Of a stretch of DNA of 64,000 nucleotides, positions 32,880 through 41,993 are shown one piece after another. Below the pieces are notes generated by a model. That model had not been told where the DNA came from. It saw only the letters and a program-made list of their open reading frames with translations, and ran no database searches. How positions within the stretch are numbered: position 1 is the stretch's first letter; the number at the start of each line of letters is the position of its first letter. The DNA is taken from the NCBI GenBank assembly GCA_003248755.1, contig QFQW01000006.1, positions 1-64,000 of the forward strand, in the 5' to 3' direction. Source of the stretch: Chryseobacterium sp. GTDB taxonomy: Bacteria > Bacteroidota > Bacteroidia > Flavobacteriales > Weeksellaceae. The position numbers and the translations under genes are program-made.

Positions 32880-35672
32880 TTAATGACCAACCGTTACCAA
32901 TTCTTTGATAGATGGAACGAAAGTCGTTAAGTTAATTCCTTCAACAGCTTGTTTGTATTCTTCAATACTTGGAATTCTACCGATAATAGCTGATAAAACA
33001 ACTACCGGAGTAGAAGCTAATAAAGATTCTCCTTTTTTACGTTCAGAATCCTCAACCACTCTTCCCTGGAAAAGTCGGGTAGAAGTTGCTAAAACGGTAT
33101 CTCCTTTCTCAGCTTTTTCCTGGTTACCCATACAAAGGTTACAACCGGGACGCTCAAGGTACATCATATTTTCATATTGCGTACGAGCTTCGCCTTTCGG
33201 AGCTGCATCGTTGAATTCGAAACCTGAATATTTTTCTAATAATTCCCAGTCGCCTTCTGCTTTTAATTCATCGATGATGTTATAAGTAGGAGCCGCAACT
33301 ACCAATGGAGCCTGGAATTCTACTTTACCATTTTGCTTTTCAAGATTTCTCAACATCTGAGAAACGATTTTCAGGTCACCTTTGTGAACCATACAAGAGC
33401 CTACGAAACCAAGGTCAACTTTCTTTTCACCTCCGTAATATGTAAGGTCTCTGATAGTATCGTGAGTGTATCTTTTAGAAACGTCATCGTTGTTTACATC
33501 CGGGTCAGCAATCATTGGTTCAACAATTACATCTAGGTCGACAACAACTTCAGCATAATATTTTGCATTAGCATCAGGAGTTAAAGCCGGTTTTTCGCCA
33601 GTTCTGATTTCCTCGATTCTCTTGTTTGCTTTGTTGATTAATCCTTGAAGAACATGGTTTTTATTATCCATTCCTTTGTCAATCATAATCTGGATTCTGC
33701 TTTTCGCAATTTCCAATGATTCAATCAAAGTGTCGTCTTCAGAAATACATATAGAAGCCTTAGCTTTCATTTCTGCAGTCCAGTCTGTGAATGTAAATGC
33801 TTGGTCGGCAGGAAGAGTTCCGATATGAACCTCGATAATTCTACCTTGGAAAACATTTTCTCCGTCGAATTGCTTCAACATCTGAGCTTGGGTTGCGTGA
33901 ACGACATCACGGAAATCCATATGCTCTTTCATATTACCTTTGAAAGTTACTTTCACAGATTCAGGAATTGGCATTGATGCTTCACCAGTTGCCAAAGCCA
34001 AAGCTACAGTTCCTGAGTCAGCGCCGAAAGCAACACCTTTTGACATCCTCGTGTGAGAGTCTCCTCCGATGATGATTGCCCATTCGTCAACTGTAATATC
34101 GTTAAGAACTTTGTGAATAACGTCCGTCATTGCGTGGTATTCACCTTTCGGGTCACGGGCTGTAATCACTCCGAAATCGTTCATGAATTTCATTAATTTA
34201 GGAATATTAGCCTGCGCTTTTTTATCCCAAACTGAAGCCGTATGACATCCTGATTGGTAAGCTCCGTCAACAATTGGAGAAATTACAGTTGCAGCCATAG
34301 ATTCCAATTCCTGAGAAGTCATCAAACCTGTTGTATCCTGAGAACCCACGATATTTACTTCTACACGAACGTCAGAACCTGCGTGTAATAATTTACCTTC
34401 AGTTACGCCCACTGCATTTCTGTTGAAGATTTTTTCAACGGCAGTCAAACCTTGTCCTTCTATAGAAATTTCTTTTGAAGGAGCGAAAACTGTCGGAGCT
34501 GTAATTCCTAAAGTTTTTGCAGCAAACGTCTGGATTTTTTTACCAAAAACGATAGCATAAGAACCACCCGCTTTGATAAACTCTAATTTTTGAGGAGTAA
34601 ATGACTTTGAAATATCTTTCAATTCAACATCTCCTCGGTATAATTTCTTTTCTTTAGTATTGATAGTAAGAACGGTTCCTGTTGCTACTGAATATTTTTC
34701 TTCCAAAACAATATCGCCATTCTCATTACGAACGGGATGTCCGTTTTCGTCTGTTTTCTTCACCCAGTTTTGTAAATCGATTCCGATACCTCCGGTTACG
34801 TCAACTGTTGTAAGGAAAATCGGAGAAATACCGTTTGTCCCGGCTACGATTGGAGCAATGTTTACGAAAGGTACGTAAGGACTTGCTTGTCTACCAGTCC
34901 AAAGCGCAACGTTGTTCACACCCGACATACGAGAAGAACCAACTCCCATTGTCCCTTTTTCTGCAATAAGCATCACGCTTGCATCAGGGTGTTGAGCCTG
35001 TAAAGCTTTTATCTCTTCCTGTTGAGCAGGAGACATCATGCATTTTCCATGTAACTCACGGTCAGAACGGGAGTGCGCCTGATTTCCCGGAGACAATAAA
35101 TCTGTTGAAATATCACCTTCTGCAGCGATGTAAGTAACAACTTTTATTTCTTCTGGAACTTCAGGAAGCTTAGTGAAAAACTCTGCTTTTGCATAGCTTT
35201 CCAAAATGTCTTTAGCAATTTTACTCCCCAATTCGTAAGCTTCTTTCAAGCGTGCAGTATCAGCATCATACAAGTAAACCTGGGCTTTAAGAACTTCAGC
35301 AGCCTGTTTTGCTATAGCTTCATCATTTCCTAAAGCCAAATCAAGCAAAACTTCGATAGAAGGTCCTCCTTTCATGTGAGACAACAATTCGAAAGCGTAA
35401 GCTGGTGAAATTTCAAGTACGACAGATTCGCCAAGAATGATTTCTTTTAAAAATTTAGCTTTTACACCAGCCGCACTTGTTGTGCCCGGTAGAGTATTGT
35501 AGATGAAAAAATTTAGAGAATCAGCTCTGTGTTCGTTGGCTGTATCTTTAATCTGCTCAATAATTGCGCTTAATAAATCTGCGCCGTCAATTGGTTTTGG
35601 ATGGAGCCCTTGTGCTTTTCTTTCTTCGATTTCTTGGATGTAATCCTGATAAATATTCATAATAATAGACAT
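32880..35672 (-). CDS. acnB: Bifunctional aconitate hydratase B / 2-methylisocitrate dehydratase
   Basis: 930-residue AcnB-type aconitase acting in the citric acid cycle and, in known homologues, in the methylcitrate cycle. The N-terminal HEAT-like helical domain (first about 160 residues) is followed by the swivel domain and the catalytic domains; the cluster cysteines are in GFVGSCMVHKGDL and ERPGCNLCMGNQEKAE. Other matches are GGDSHTRMSKGVAFGADSG and KGTMGVGSSRMSGVNN. Length and motifs are typical. First of two aconitase genes on this strand. A methylcitrate role is known for the family; no prp genes lie nearby. Confidence 0.97.
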   Translation of the reverse strand: MSIIMNIYQDYIQEIEERKAQGLHPKPIDGADLLSAIIEQIKDTANEHRADSLNFFIYNTLPGTTSAAGVKAKFLKEIILGESVVLEISPAYAFELLSHMKGGPSIEVLLDLALGNDEAIAKQAAEVLKAQVYLYDADTARLKEAYELGSKIAKDILESYAKAEFFTKLPEVPEEIKVVTYIAAEGDISTDLLSPGNQAHSRSDRELHGKCMMSPAQQEEIKALQAQHPDASVMLIAEKGTMGVGSSRMSGVNNVALWTGRQASPYVPFVNIAPIVAGTNGISPIFLTTVDVTGGIGIDLQNWVKKTDENGHPVRNENGDIVLEEKYSVATGTVLTINTKEKKLYRGDVELKDISKSFTPQKLEFIKAGGSYAIVFGKKIQTFAAKTLGITAPTVFAPSKEISIEGQGLTAVEKIFNRNAVGVTEGKLLHAGSDVRVEVNIVGSQDTTGLMTSQELESMAATVISPIVDGAYQSGCHTASVWDKKAQANIPKLMKFMNDFGVITARDPKGEYHAMTDVIHKVLNDITVDEWAIIIGGDSHTRMSKGVAFGADSGTVALALATGEASMPIPESVKVTFKGNMKEHMDFRDVVHATQAQMLKQFDGENVFQGRIIEVHIGTLPADQAFTFTDWTAEMKAKASICISEDDTLIESLEIAKSRIQIMIDKGMDNKNHVLQGLINKANKRIEEIRTGEKPALTPDANAKYYAEVVVDLDVIVEPMIADPDVNNDDVSKRYTHDTIRDLTYYGGEKKVDLGFVGSCMVHKGDLKIVSQMLRNLEKQNGKVEFQAPLVVAAPTYNIIDELKAEGDWELLEKYSGFEFNDAAPKGEARTQYENMMYLERPGCNLCMGNQEKAEKGDTVLATSTRLFQGRVVEDSERKKGESLLASTPVVVLSAIIGRIPSIEEYKQAVEGINLTTFVPSIKELVTVGH

Positions 35673-35956
35673 CTTTTCATTCCTAAAATATTATAGATTT
35701 GTGGAACTGTAGTTCTGGTAAAACCTAATAGTCAACAAAATCTATACGTGTTTTAGATAATTTTGATTAATTTTAATCAAAACTTTATCTATAAACTTTT
35801 AATCTTGTTAAATTCGCCCAAATTTACGAAATTCTGCGCTTTTTTAAGAATAGAATAATTTAGATTGAAAATAAATTAGATGTGTTTTATCTATATTTTG
35901 TATTTTTACCATAATAATTTCTATTTTGAAAATCGAACAGTTTTAAAAAATATATA

Positions 35957-36379
35957 GTGTTGCAGATCAGGTTATTATTGAAAAATAGAAAAAGAGCAAT
36001 CGTATTTTTAGTCTTTTTATTAGCATTGATTTGTGTCTATTATTTTTTTGATCCGGTAAAATATCCATTTTTTTTAAAATGTCCTTTAAAAACAATTATG
36101 GGCTATGATTGTGCAGGTTGTGGTGTGCAGAGGTCATTTCATTCATTATTGCACTTTAGGTTTTTGGAAGCGTTTAAGTTTAATCCATTATTTGTACTGT
36201 CAATCCCAACGGCTATTTTTTGGGTTCTCCTTAATTGTTTTAAATCTAATTATGAAAAAAATAATTTTTTCAAATTATTTTTTAGAAAATCATTTTTTAT
36301 TGTGTTGATAATGATAATTTTATTATTTTCGCTTTTCAGGAATACGGAGATGTATCAATGCTTTCTTGAAACTTTATAA
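35957..36379 (+). CDS. DUF2752 family membrane protein
   Basis: 140-residue inner-membrane protein with about three hydrophobic segments (residues 14-32, 70-90, 108-125). CPLKTIMGYDCAGCGVQRSFHSLLHFRF matches the core motif of DUF2752 (a proline-cysteine, then CxxCGxxR). Function is unknown. There is no ATG in front of this motif, so the start is GTG at 35957 or TTG at 35960; this is an unusual start for the window. It is followed after 13 bases by a WG-repeat-like gene. Confidence 0.78.
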   Translation: MLQIRLLLKNRKRAIVFLVFLLALICVYYFFDPVKYPFFLKCPLKTIMGYDCAGCGVQRSFHSLLHFRFLEAFKFNPLFVLSIPTAIFWVLLNCFKSNYEKNNFFKLFFRKSFFIVLIMIILLFSLFRNTEMYQCFLETL

Positions 36380-36392
36380 CACACAAAAAACG

Positions 36393-37058
36393 ATGAAAAA
36401 TTTATTAAACTTCCTGTTTACAGGCTTTGTTACTATAGCCTATTCCCAAATGATGGACAAAGTTCCGGCGCTTATCCCGCAAATGATAAATCAAAAATCG
36501 GGATACATTAATCAACAAGGAAAAACTGTAATCACACCTCAATATCATATTGCTATGTTTTTTTCTGAAGATTGTAATCTGCTTAATTCTCCAAATAAAA
36601 AAGCCAGAGTTTTTGGTTCGGCTAACTATGCTACGGTTGAGAAAGATGAAATAGCTTATAGAATTAATAAAAAAGGAGTGCGTGTTTATCAATATAAAAA
36701 AGAAGATCTGGGGAAATGTAATTTTCCATACGAAGCTCCAAAATACAAAGCATTCGTTTTGAATGGTTATTACGGATTGGTAAGCAAGGATAATGTTGAT
36801 TATAAAAATCATAAAGACTTTGAAATTTACCCGCAATACCAGATGTTACACGTTCTAGATGGTGATAAAGAGAATCCGATGATTATTGCTGTTTTGGATA
36901 ATAAGTTTGGCGTTATTGATAAAAACAACCATATTGTAATTCCTTTTGTCTATGAGGATATCAAAACTAATTTGAGTTGGAAGACAGCCAATCTTTTTGA
37001 GGTTTCCAAGGATGGAGAGGTTTATTTTTTCATTGACAGAAATAATAATGCATATTAA
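36393..37058 (+). CDS. WG-repeat-like secreted protein
   Basis: 221 residues with a signal peptide (MKNLLNFLFTGFVTIAYSQ). Segments such as KSGYINQQGKTVITPQYHIAMFF, NGYYGLVSKDNVDY and DNKFGVIDKNNHIVIPFVYEDI fit the WG/KWG repeat pattern (xG(L/V)I(D/N)xxGxxVIPxxYD), giving three or four degenerate copies. I start at the ATG at 36393; the in-frame TTG at 36366 lies inside the preceding gene. Role unknown; probably periplasmic or surface-exposed. Confidence 0.75.
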   Translation: MKNLLNFLFTGFVTIAYSQMMDKVPALIPQMINQKSGYINQQGKTVITPQYHIAMFFSEDCNLLNSPNKKARVFGSANYATVEKDEIAYRINKKGVRVYQYKKEDLGKCNFPYEAPKYKAFVLNGYYGLVSKDNVDYKNHKDFEIYPQYQMLHVLDGDKENPMIIAVLDNKFGVIDKNNHIVIPFVYEDIKTNLSWKTANLFEVSKDGEVYFFIDRNNNAY

Positions 37059-37090
37059 TTAAAAAAAATGTAATTTCGCAGTCAGAAATT

Positions 37091-37160
37091 TAAGGGGTGC
37101 TGTCACAAGCTGAGATTATACCCAATGAACCTAGAACAGATAATGCTGTTTAGGGAAGCG
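37091..37160 (+). ncRNA. TPP (thiamine pyrophosphate) riboswitch
   Basis: The THI-element core is plain: AAGGGGTGC, then GCTGAGATTATACCC, AATGAACCT and GAACAGATAATGCTGTTTAGGGAAG. It lies 135 bases upstream of an outer-membrane receptor gene and should lower its expression when thiamine pyrophosphate is plentiful. The sequence CCCCTT at 37252-37257 can pair with AAGGGG at 37092-37097 and could be part of the expression platform. Confidence 0.93.
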
Positions 37161-37294
37161 ATTTTTAATTATACATTAAAAATTAAAAAATTAATAAGAT
37201 GTAATTTCCGGAGATTATAGATTATTAATTCTTCATTGCTAATTCTTTTCGCCCCTTTTATTCCAATAAATTTTAACAACAAAAATTTAAACGA

Positions 37295-39400
37295 ATGAAA
37301 GGATTTATTTTTTTAGGGGTATTCATTGCTCCATTTTATCTTTCACAAACGGTAGAGGATTCTACAAAAATCACCTCAATTCCAGCAGTTGAATTTACAA
37401 AAAGAACACCGGTTGCAAAAGCAATCATCAATGTCGAAAAAGATTTGGCAGACAAAAACTTGGGACAGGATTTACCAATCCTCCTGAAAAATCAGATGTC
37501 AGTTGTCTCTACTTCTGATGCTGGAAATGGAGTAGGTTACACAGGCCTTAGGATTAGGGGAACTTCTGGAACAAGTATCAATGTGATGTTGAATGGAGTT
37601 CCTTATAATGATTCCGAATCTCAAGGGACGTTCTTTGTTAATGTTCCGGATTTGACAAGTTCTGCTTCACAAATTGTAATTCAAAGAGGTGTTGGGACGT
37701 CTTCAAACGGAGTTTCGGCGTTTGGAGCAAGTGTAAACGTGATTTCCAAAGATCCGTCTGACGAATTCTCTGTGAAAACGGATGATTCTTATGGTTCTTT
37801 CAATACTTACAAATATTCTGCTGAGGTCAACTCCGGGAAGTTCTGGAACAATCGCTTGTCCGTAATGGGAAGATACACTTACATCCATTCTGATGGTTAT
37901 ATTGATAGAGCATTTTCAAAACTTCATTCTTATAACTTCTCTGCCTTATTCCAAGAAAAAAATACTGAATTGAGATTTTTAGCTTTTGGAGGAAAAGAGA
38001 AAACTTATCAGGCTTGGAATGGTGTTGACAAAGAGACTTGGGAAACTAATCCAAGATTCAATTATTCTGGAGCAATTTATGATTCCAATTGGGAAAATAT
38101 CACAGGATATTATAATAATGAAACCGATAATTACAGACAGAATCATTATCAGTTATTATGGAATCAAAAGTTCTCTGATGATTGGAAATTGGAAACAACA
38201 GCTCATTATACCAAAGGAAAAGGTTATTATGAAAATTATAAACAAGGAGACCCTTTTGCGAGATATAATTTACCAAATCAAATTGTTGGAGGTAACGAAG
38301 AAGAATATTCTGATTTTATCAGAAAGAAATGGCTGGACAATGATTTTTATGGTATCATTTCTACATTGTATGGAAATTTGGGTGATTTAAGTCTTAATGT
38401 TGGAGCGGTTGCGAATCAATATTATGGGAGACATTTTGGAAATGTTACAGGCGTTTTTATCCCGGAGATTAATGAATTTGAATATTACAGAAATCGTTCT
38501 ATCAAGAATGAAGTGTCTGGTTTTGCAAAAGCAATTTACAAACTGAATCAATTTGAGTTCTTTGGAGACTTACAATTGAGAAATATCGATTATGATACAA
38601 AAGTGATTCAGCAAGGTGATGATGAAGGTGTGAATCTTGACAAAAAATGGACTTTTTTCAACCCAAAAGCTGGTGTTAATTTTAACTTGAAAAACGGGAA
38701 AGTTTTTGTTTCGTACGCTAATGCACATCGTGAACCAAACAGAGATGATCTTTTCGCCAATCCGGAAACAAAAGCCGAAACACTTCACGATTTTGAAGCA
38801 GGTTGGGAACAGCAGATCGGAAAAGTTGCTTTGACTGCAAATGCTTATTATATGTACTACAAAAACCAATTGGTTTTGAATGGACAAGTCAATAATGTTG
38901 GAGCTTTTATTAGAACCAATAGCGGGAAAAGTTATAGACTTGGTCTGGAATTAGGAGTTCTGTCAAAAATTACAAAAGATTTACAGGTTTCTGCTAACGC
39001 AACTTTCAGCGATAACAAAAACAAAGATTTTTATATAGAGACAGAGTCCGGAATTCAGAACTTAGGAAATACAGAAATCTCTTTTTCGCCAAGTTTTCTT
39101 GCTAATGGAAATATTCTCTATTCACCTTTCAAGAATTTTAATCTTGGCGTTACAGCACAATATGTTGGTAAACAACATTTGGATAACAATGGAGATAAAG
39201 AGAATCAGTTAGATGTGTATTTTGTTCCTGATTTTAATATGTCATATAAGCTGCCTCTTAAGAAACAAGATGTGACTTTGAGGTTCTTATTAAATAATTT
39301 CACTGATACGAAGTATGTCAACAACGGTTTTAGTGGACCGTATTACTTCGCACAAGCCGGAATTAACTTCCTTTTTGGGGTTTCTTTGAAGCTGAAATGA
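37295..39400 (+). CDS. Thiamine-regulated TonB-dependent outer-membrane receptor
   Basis: 701-residue outer-membrane receptor with a signal peptide (cleavage near FYLSQ). The plug domain shows DLPILLKNQMSVVSTSDAGNGVGYTGLRIRGTSGTSINVMLNGVPYNDSESQGTFFVNVPDLTSSASQIVIQRG, a standard TonB-dependent plug; the barrel ends in FAQAGINFLFGVSLKLK. The TPP riboswitch in its leader points to import of thiamine or a precursor across the outer membrane. No inner-membrane thiamine transporter follows. Confidence 0.92.
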   Translation: MKGFIFLGVFIAPFYLSQTVEDSTKITSIPAVEFTKRTPVAKAIINVEKDLADKNLGQDLPILLKNQMSVVSTSDAGNGVGYTGLRIRGTSGTSINVMLNGVPYNDSESQGTFFVNVPDLTSSASQIVIQRGVGTSSNGVSAFGASVNVISKDPSDEFSVKTDDSYGSFNTYKYSAEVNSGKFWNNRLSVMGRYTYIHSDGYIDRAFSKLHSYNFSALFQEKNTELRFLAFGGKEKTYQAWNGVDKETWETNPRFNYSGAIYDSNWENITGYYNNETDNYRQNHYQLLWNQKFSDDWKLETTAHYTKGKGYYENYKQGDPFARYNLPNQIVGGNEEEYSDFIRKKWLDNDFYGIISTLYGNLGDLSLNVGAVANQYYGRHFGNVTGVFIPEINEFEYYRNRSIKNEVSGFAKAIYKLNQFEFFGDLQLRNIDYDTKVIQQGDDEGVNLDKKWTFFNPKAGVNFNLKNGKVFVSYANAHREPNRDDLFANPETKAETLHDFEAGWEQQIGKVALTANAYYMYYKNQLVLNGQVNNVGAFIRTNSGKSYRLGLELGVLSKITKDLQVSANATFSDNKNKDFYIETESGIQNLGNTEISFSPSFLANGNILYSPFKNFNLGVTAQYVGKQHLDNNGDKENQLDVYFVPDFNMSYKLPLKKQDVTLRFLLNNFTDTKYVNNGFSGPYYFAQAGINFLFGVSLKLK

Positions 39401-39427
39401 AATTTTTATGACTGAAAATCAGTTATT

Positions 39428-39553
39428 TGTAAAATTTTAAGGTCTATTTTGTAAATTTTTATTTGTTAACTTAAAATTAATATTAGATTTACAACAATTT
39501 CAAGTACATGTATAATGTACATTGAAATTATATATAGACCTTAAAAATTTACA
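39428..39553. repeat. Nested inverted repeats before a T9SS protein gene
   Basis: Outer arms TGTAAAATTTTAAGGTCTAT (39428-39447) and ATAGACCTTAAAAATTTACA (39534-39553) are complementary over 20 bases with one mismatch. Inside, AATTTCAAGTACAT (39496-39509) and ATGTACATTGAAATT (39515-39529) form a second hairpin with one bulge. The outer right arm ends four bases before the start codon at 39557. Confidence 0.8.
39464..39491 (+). promoter_or_regulatory. Candidate promoter inside the nested repeat
   Basis: TTG (39464-39466), 17 bases, then TAGATTTA (39484-39491), a seven-of-eight match to TAnnTTTG. Transcription would then begin near 39497, at the inner hairpin. Confidence 0.4.
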
Positions 39554-39556
39554 TCT

Positions 39557-40225
39557 ATGAAAAAAATCTATTCATTAATGCTTGCCGCATTGGCAGGTGT
39601 TACGCTTTCTGCACAATTGACTTATACTGTATCGAACGGTGTTTATAAGCTAACTTACGGAAAAACAGGAGACTGGACTTTTTATAATCCTCAGAGTCAA
39701 CCAACGTTTTATGTACATGTTTGGTCTTCTCAAACAGACGGAGATAACAATCAAGGTAACTTCGATGATGCCTGGAGTAATTCCAATACAACAATGACTT
39801 GGGACAACGCAGAGGGCGCTTATGTCGGAACTATTAATTTGAACACAAAACTCTTCACAAATTCTAATAATACAATGCCTCAAGGGACTGTAGTTCAAAG
39901 AATTGGAGTTGTTTTTAAAAACAAATCAAATGGTGCAGATTTCCAATCCGGAGACAGAGACCTTGAAGGACCAACAACTTTGACAACGCTGGCTGTATCT
40001 GAAGCTGGTTCGAAAACAAAATCTCAAGTAGCTGCAGGTAAATTATTTACTTCTGCAAAAGGAAATCTGGACTTGACTGTCTATGATTTCGGAGGGAAAG
40101 TAATAAAGACCTTAAAAATAAATGCAAATGGAAATCCGATTGACTTAAATCTTTCTCAGAAAGGTTTATATCTGATTAAGATTTCTGGTAACAATATTTC
40201 AGAAGTTGTGAAATTTGCGTATTAA
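39557..40225 (+). CDS. Secreted protein with T9SS C-terminal sorting domain
   Basis: 222 residues. A signal peptide (MKKIYSLMLAALAGVTLSA) precedes a beta-rich domain (residues 20-150) with many Trp/Tyr/Asn residues (WTFYNPQSQPTFYVHVWSSQTDG), perhaps binding-type. The C-terminal 75 residues (KLFTSAKGNLDLTVYDFGGKVIKTLKINANG to LYLIKISGNNISEVVKFAY) are a type A T9SS sorting domain, so it is secreted or anchored at the surface. The specific function is not recognisable. It is bounded upstream by the nested repeats and downstream by a terminator. Confidence 0.85.
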   Translation: MKKIYSLMLAALAGVTLSAQLTYTVSNGVYKLTYGKTGDWTFYNPQSQPTFYVHVWSSQTDGDNNQGNFDDAWSNSNTTMTWDNAEGAYVGTINLNTKLFTNSNNTMPQGTVVQRIGVVFKNKSNGADFQSGDRDLEGPTTLTTLAVSEAGSKTKSQVAAGKLFTSAKGNLDLTVYDFGGKVIKTLKINANGNPIDLNLSQKGLYLIKISGNNISEVVKFAY

Positions 40226-40250
40226 CACTTTAATTAATTCATATCAAATC

Positions 40251-40282
40251 AAAAGGTTGCTGTAAAAAGCAACCTTTTATAT
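40251..40282 (+). terminator. Terminator after the T9SS protein gene
   Basis: AAAAGGTTGC, loop TGTAAAAA, GCAACCTTTT (40251-40278) with a following AT-rich tail. Confidence 0.75.
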
Positions 40283-40318
40283 TTTCTTTAACATCAAAAA
40301 TTATGTAGTTTTGTGGCG

Positions 40319-40999
40319 ATGAATTTTGAATATCTTTTATATCAATATCTTCTGAAGCATAATAGAGCAGAAGTTCCGGAATTTGGTGTTTTCGAACTTA
40401 CAAAGGAATCGGCTAAAATAGATGCTGAGAATTCTATTATTATCCCACCAAAAGAGTCTGTAACTTTTGAATATAATTTGGCTGTATATGATAATCATTT
40501 AGCCAAATATATTGCGGAAGAAACCAATACGAATCTGTTTGTCGTTCAGATGAATTTGAAATCAGAAGTTGCAAAATGGTTTCAAAAACTACAACACGAT
40601 AATTTTCTGGATTTAGAAAATCTTGGACAGTTTCAATTGGATGAGCAAAGCAAAGTTGTTAAGATAACAGATACTAGTGCAGATGTTTTTGGTTTTGAAG
40701 AAGTTAATATGCAGCAACTTAAAAATTTGAAATCAAAAAAAACTTCAATAGAAGAAGATTATGCTTTTAATAAAAGTGTGCTTTGGACTTTCTTAAGTAT
40801 TATTGTTGCTGGAACAGCAGCATTATTCCTTTTCGGAGACCAAGAACTGATATTCGGAAAAACATCTCAAATTCCTACAAAAAAACTTGCCAAAAAAACT
40901 ATAGTTAAGAAAGTTTCGACATCTCCTAAAACAGATTCAACAAAAATAGATAGTATAAAATCAACAACGAATGCAAAAATCCAAAAAACCAATAGATAG
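40319..40999 (+). CDS. HU-like domain membrane protein
   Basis: 226 residues. The N-terminal 75 residues (FEYLLYQYLLKHNRAEVPEFGVFELTKESAKI, later NLGQFQLDEQSKVVKI) match the HU-type domain of CCDC81-like bacterial proteins. A single transmembrane helix follows at about 155-175 (LWTFLSIIVAGTAALFLFG), then a basic tail. Function unknown; such proteins are membrane-associated with a DNA-binding-like fold. I start at the ATG at 40319, two codons after a GTG at 40313 that coincides with a possible -7 element (TAGTTTTG, 40306-40313). Its end overlaps the thioesterase start by 29 bases. Confidence 0.75.
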   Translation: MNFEYLLYQYLLKHNRAEVPEFGVFELTKESAKIDAENSIIIPPKESVTFEYNLAVYDNHLAKYIAEETNTNLFVVQMNLKSEVAKWFQKLQHDNFLDLENLGQFQLDEQSKVVKITDTSADVFGFEEVNMQQLKNLKSKKTSIEEDYAFNKSVLWTFLSIIVAGTAALFLFGDQELIFGKTSQIPTKKLAKKTIVKKVSTSPKTDSTKIDSIKSTTNAKIQKTNR

Positions 41000-41492
41000 C
41001 CTTACGGTAATGACGAACATCGTCTTGCCCAACGAAACCAATTCATTAAGAAATCTTTTCGGAGGCGAACTGTTGTCAAGAATGGACCGAGCAGCTTCTA
41101 TATCGGCAACCAGGCATTGCGAAAGAAGAGTGGTGACGGCTTCAGTGAATCACGTTTCCTTTAATCATCCGATTCCTGAAGGTGGAATTGTGGTCTTGGA
41201 ATCCAAAGTTTCCAGAGCATTTGGTACATCTATGGAAATCTACGTGGATGTTTGGTTGGATGACCCGATTAATCAGACAAAAATCCAAACTAACGAAGGA
41301 ATTTATACTTTTGTTGCCGTTGATGAGTTCAATCGTCCGATTCCAATACCGAAAATAGAACCTGAAACAGAATTGGAAGTTATCCGTTACGATGCGGCAT
41401 TGAGAAGAAAAGAACTATCACTAATCCTTTCCGGAAGAATGAAACCTTCAGAATCTGTAGAACTCAAAAAGTTATTTTTGGGAACAGATTAA
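40971..41492 (+). CDS. Acyl-CoA thioesterase (YciA-like hotdog)
   Basis: Cytoplasmic hotdog-fold enzyme of 173 residues that hydrolyses acyl-CoA to free acid and CoA. LPNETNSLRNLFGGELLSRMDRAASISATRHCERRVVTASVNHVSFNHPIPEGGIVVLESKV matches the family active-site region (the Asn/Gly-Gly and the Asp in RMDRAA). Overlaps the HU-like gene, suggesting co-transcription. Preferred substrate length cannot be inferred. Confidence 0.92.
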   Translation: MQKSKKPIDSLTVMTNIVLPNETNSLRNLFGGELLSRMDRAASISATRHCERRVVTASVNHVSFNHPIPEGGIVVLESKVSRAFGTSMEIYVDVWLDDPINQTKIQTNEGIYTFVAVDEFNRPIPIPKIEPETELEVIRYDAALRRKELSLILSGRMKPSESVELKKLFLGTD

Positions 41493-41511
41493 ACCACAAA
41501 TGACACGAATG

Positions 41512-41529
41512 TTTTCACAAATTTTCACA
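41512..41529. repeat. Left inverted repeat flanking the GxxExxY gene
   Basis: TTTTCACAAATTTTCACA matches the reverse complement of 41994-42010 (TTTTCACAAATCTCACA) with a single indel region. It lies between the thioesterase stop and the GxxExxY start, together with direct repeats AAACCACAAAT at 41491-41501 and 41578-41588. Confidence 0.65.
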
Positions 41530-41598
41530 ACCATATTATTGTGTCATTTTTGAAAATATTTGTATTGAAATAAAAAGAAACCACAAATATGAAAAACT

Positions 41599-41991
41599 AT
41601 GAAAATGGATATTTCAGAGAATGAAATATCTAAAATTGTTTATGAATCTGGATATTTGATTCATAAATCCTTAGGTCCCGGACTTTTAGAAAGTGCTTAT
41701 GAGGAATGTATGTGCTATGAACTCAGAAAACAAGGCTTATTTGTTGAAAAGCAAAAACCGATGCCTCTTTTCTATGATGAAGTAAAAATGGATGTTGGCT
41801 ATAGATTGGATTTATTTATTGAAAATAAATTCATTTTAGAAATCAAATCTGTAGAAACTTTAAATGATATTCATTTGGCTCAAATTCTTACATATCTTAG
41901 ATTAAGCAAGTGCAAATTAGGAATGTTGATAAACTTCAATACACTTCATTTCAAAAATGGTGTAAAAAGAGTTATCAATGGGAAGCTATAA
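41599..41991 (+). CDS. GxxExxY protein
   Basis: 130 residues with the family signature GPGLLESAYEECM (residues about 22-34). The centre (MDVGYRLDLFIENKFILEIKSVETLNDIHLAQILTYLRLSKCKLGMLINFN) resembles a PD-(D/E)xK-type nuclease fold: an aspartate, then E-x-K (LEIKS), which is a plausible catalytic pair. Function is unproven. It sits between inverted repeats (41512-41529 and 41994-42010) and interrupts no gene, and such genes are often flanked by short repeats in flavobacteria, which points to mobility. Confidence 0.85.
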   Translation: MKMDISENEISKIVYESGYLIHKSLGPGLLESAYEECMCYELRKQGLFVEKQKPMPLFYDEVKMDVGYRLDLFIENKFILEIKSVETLNDIHLAQILTYLRLSKCKLGMLINFNTLHFKNGVKRVINGKL

Positions 41992-41993
41992 CC

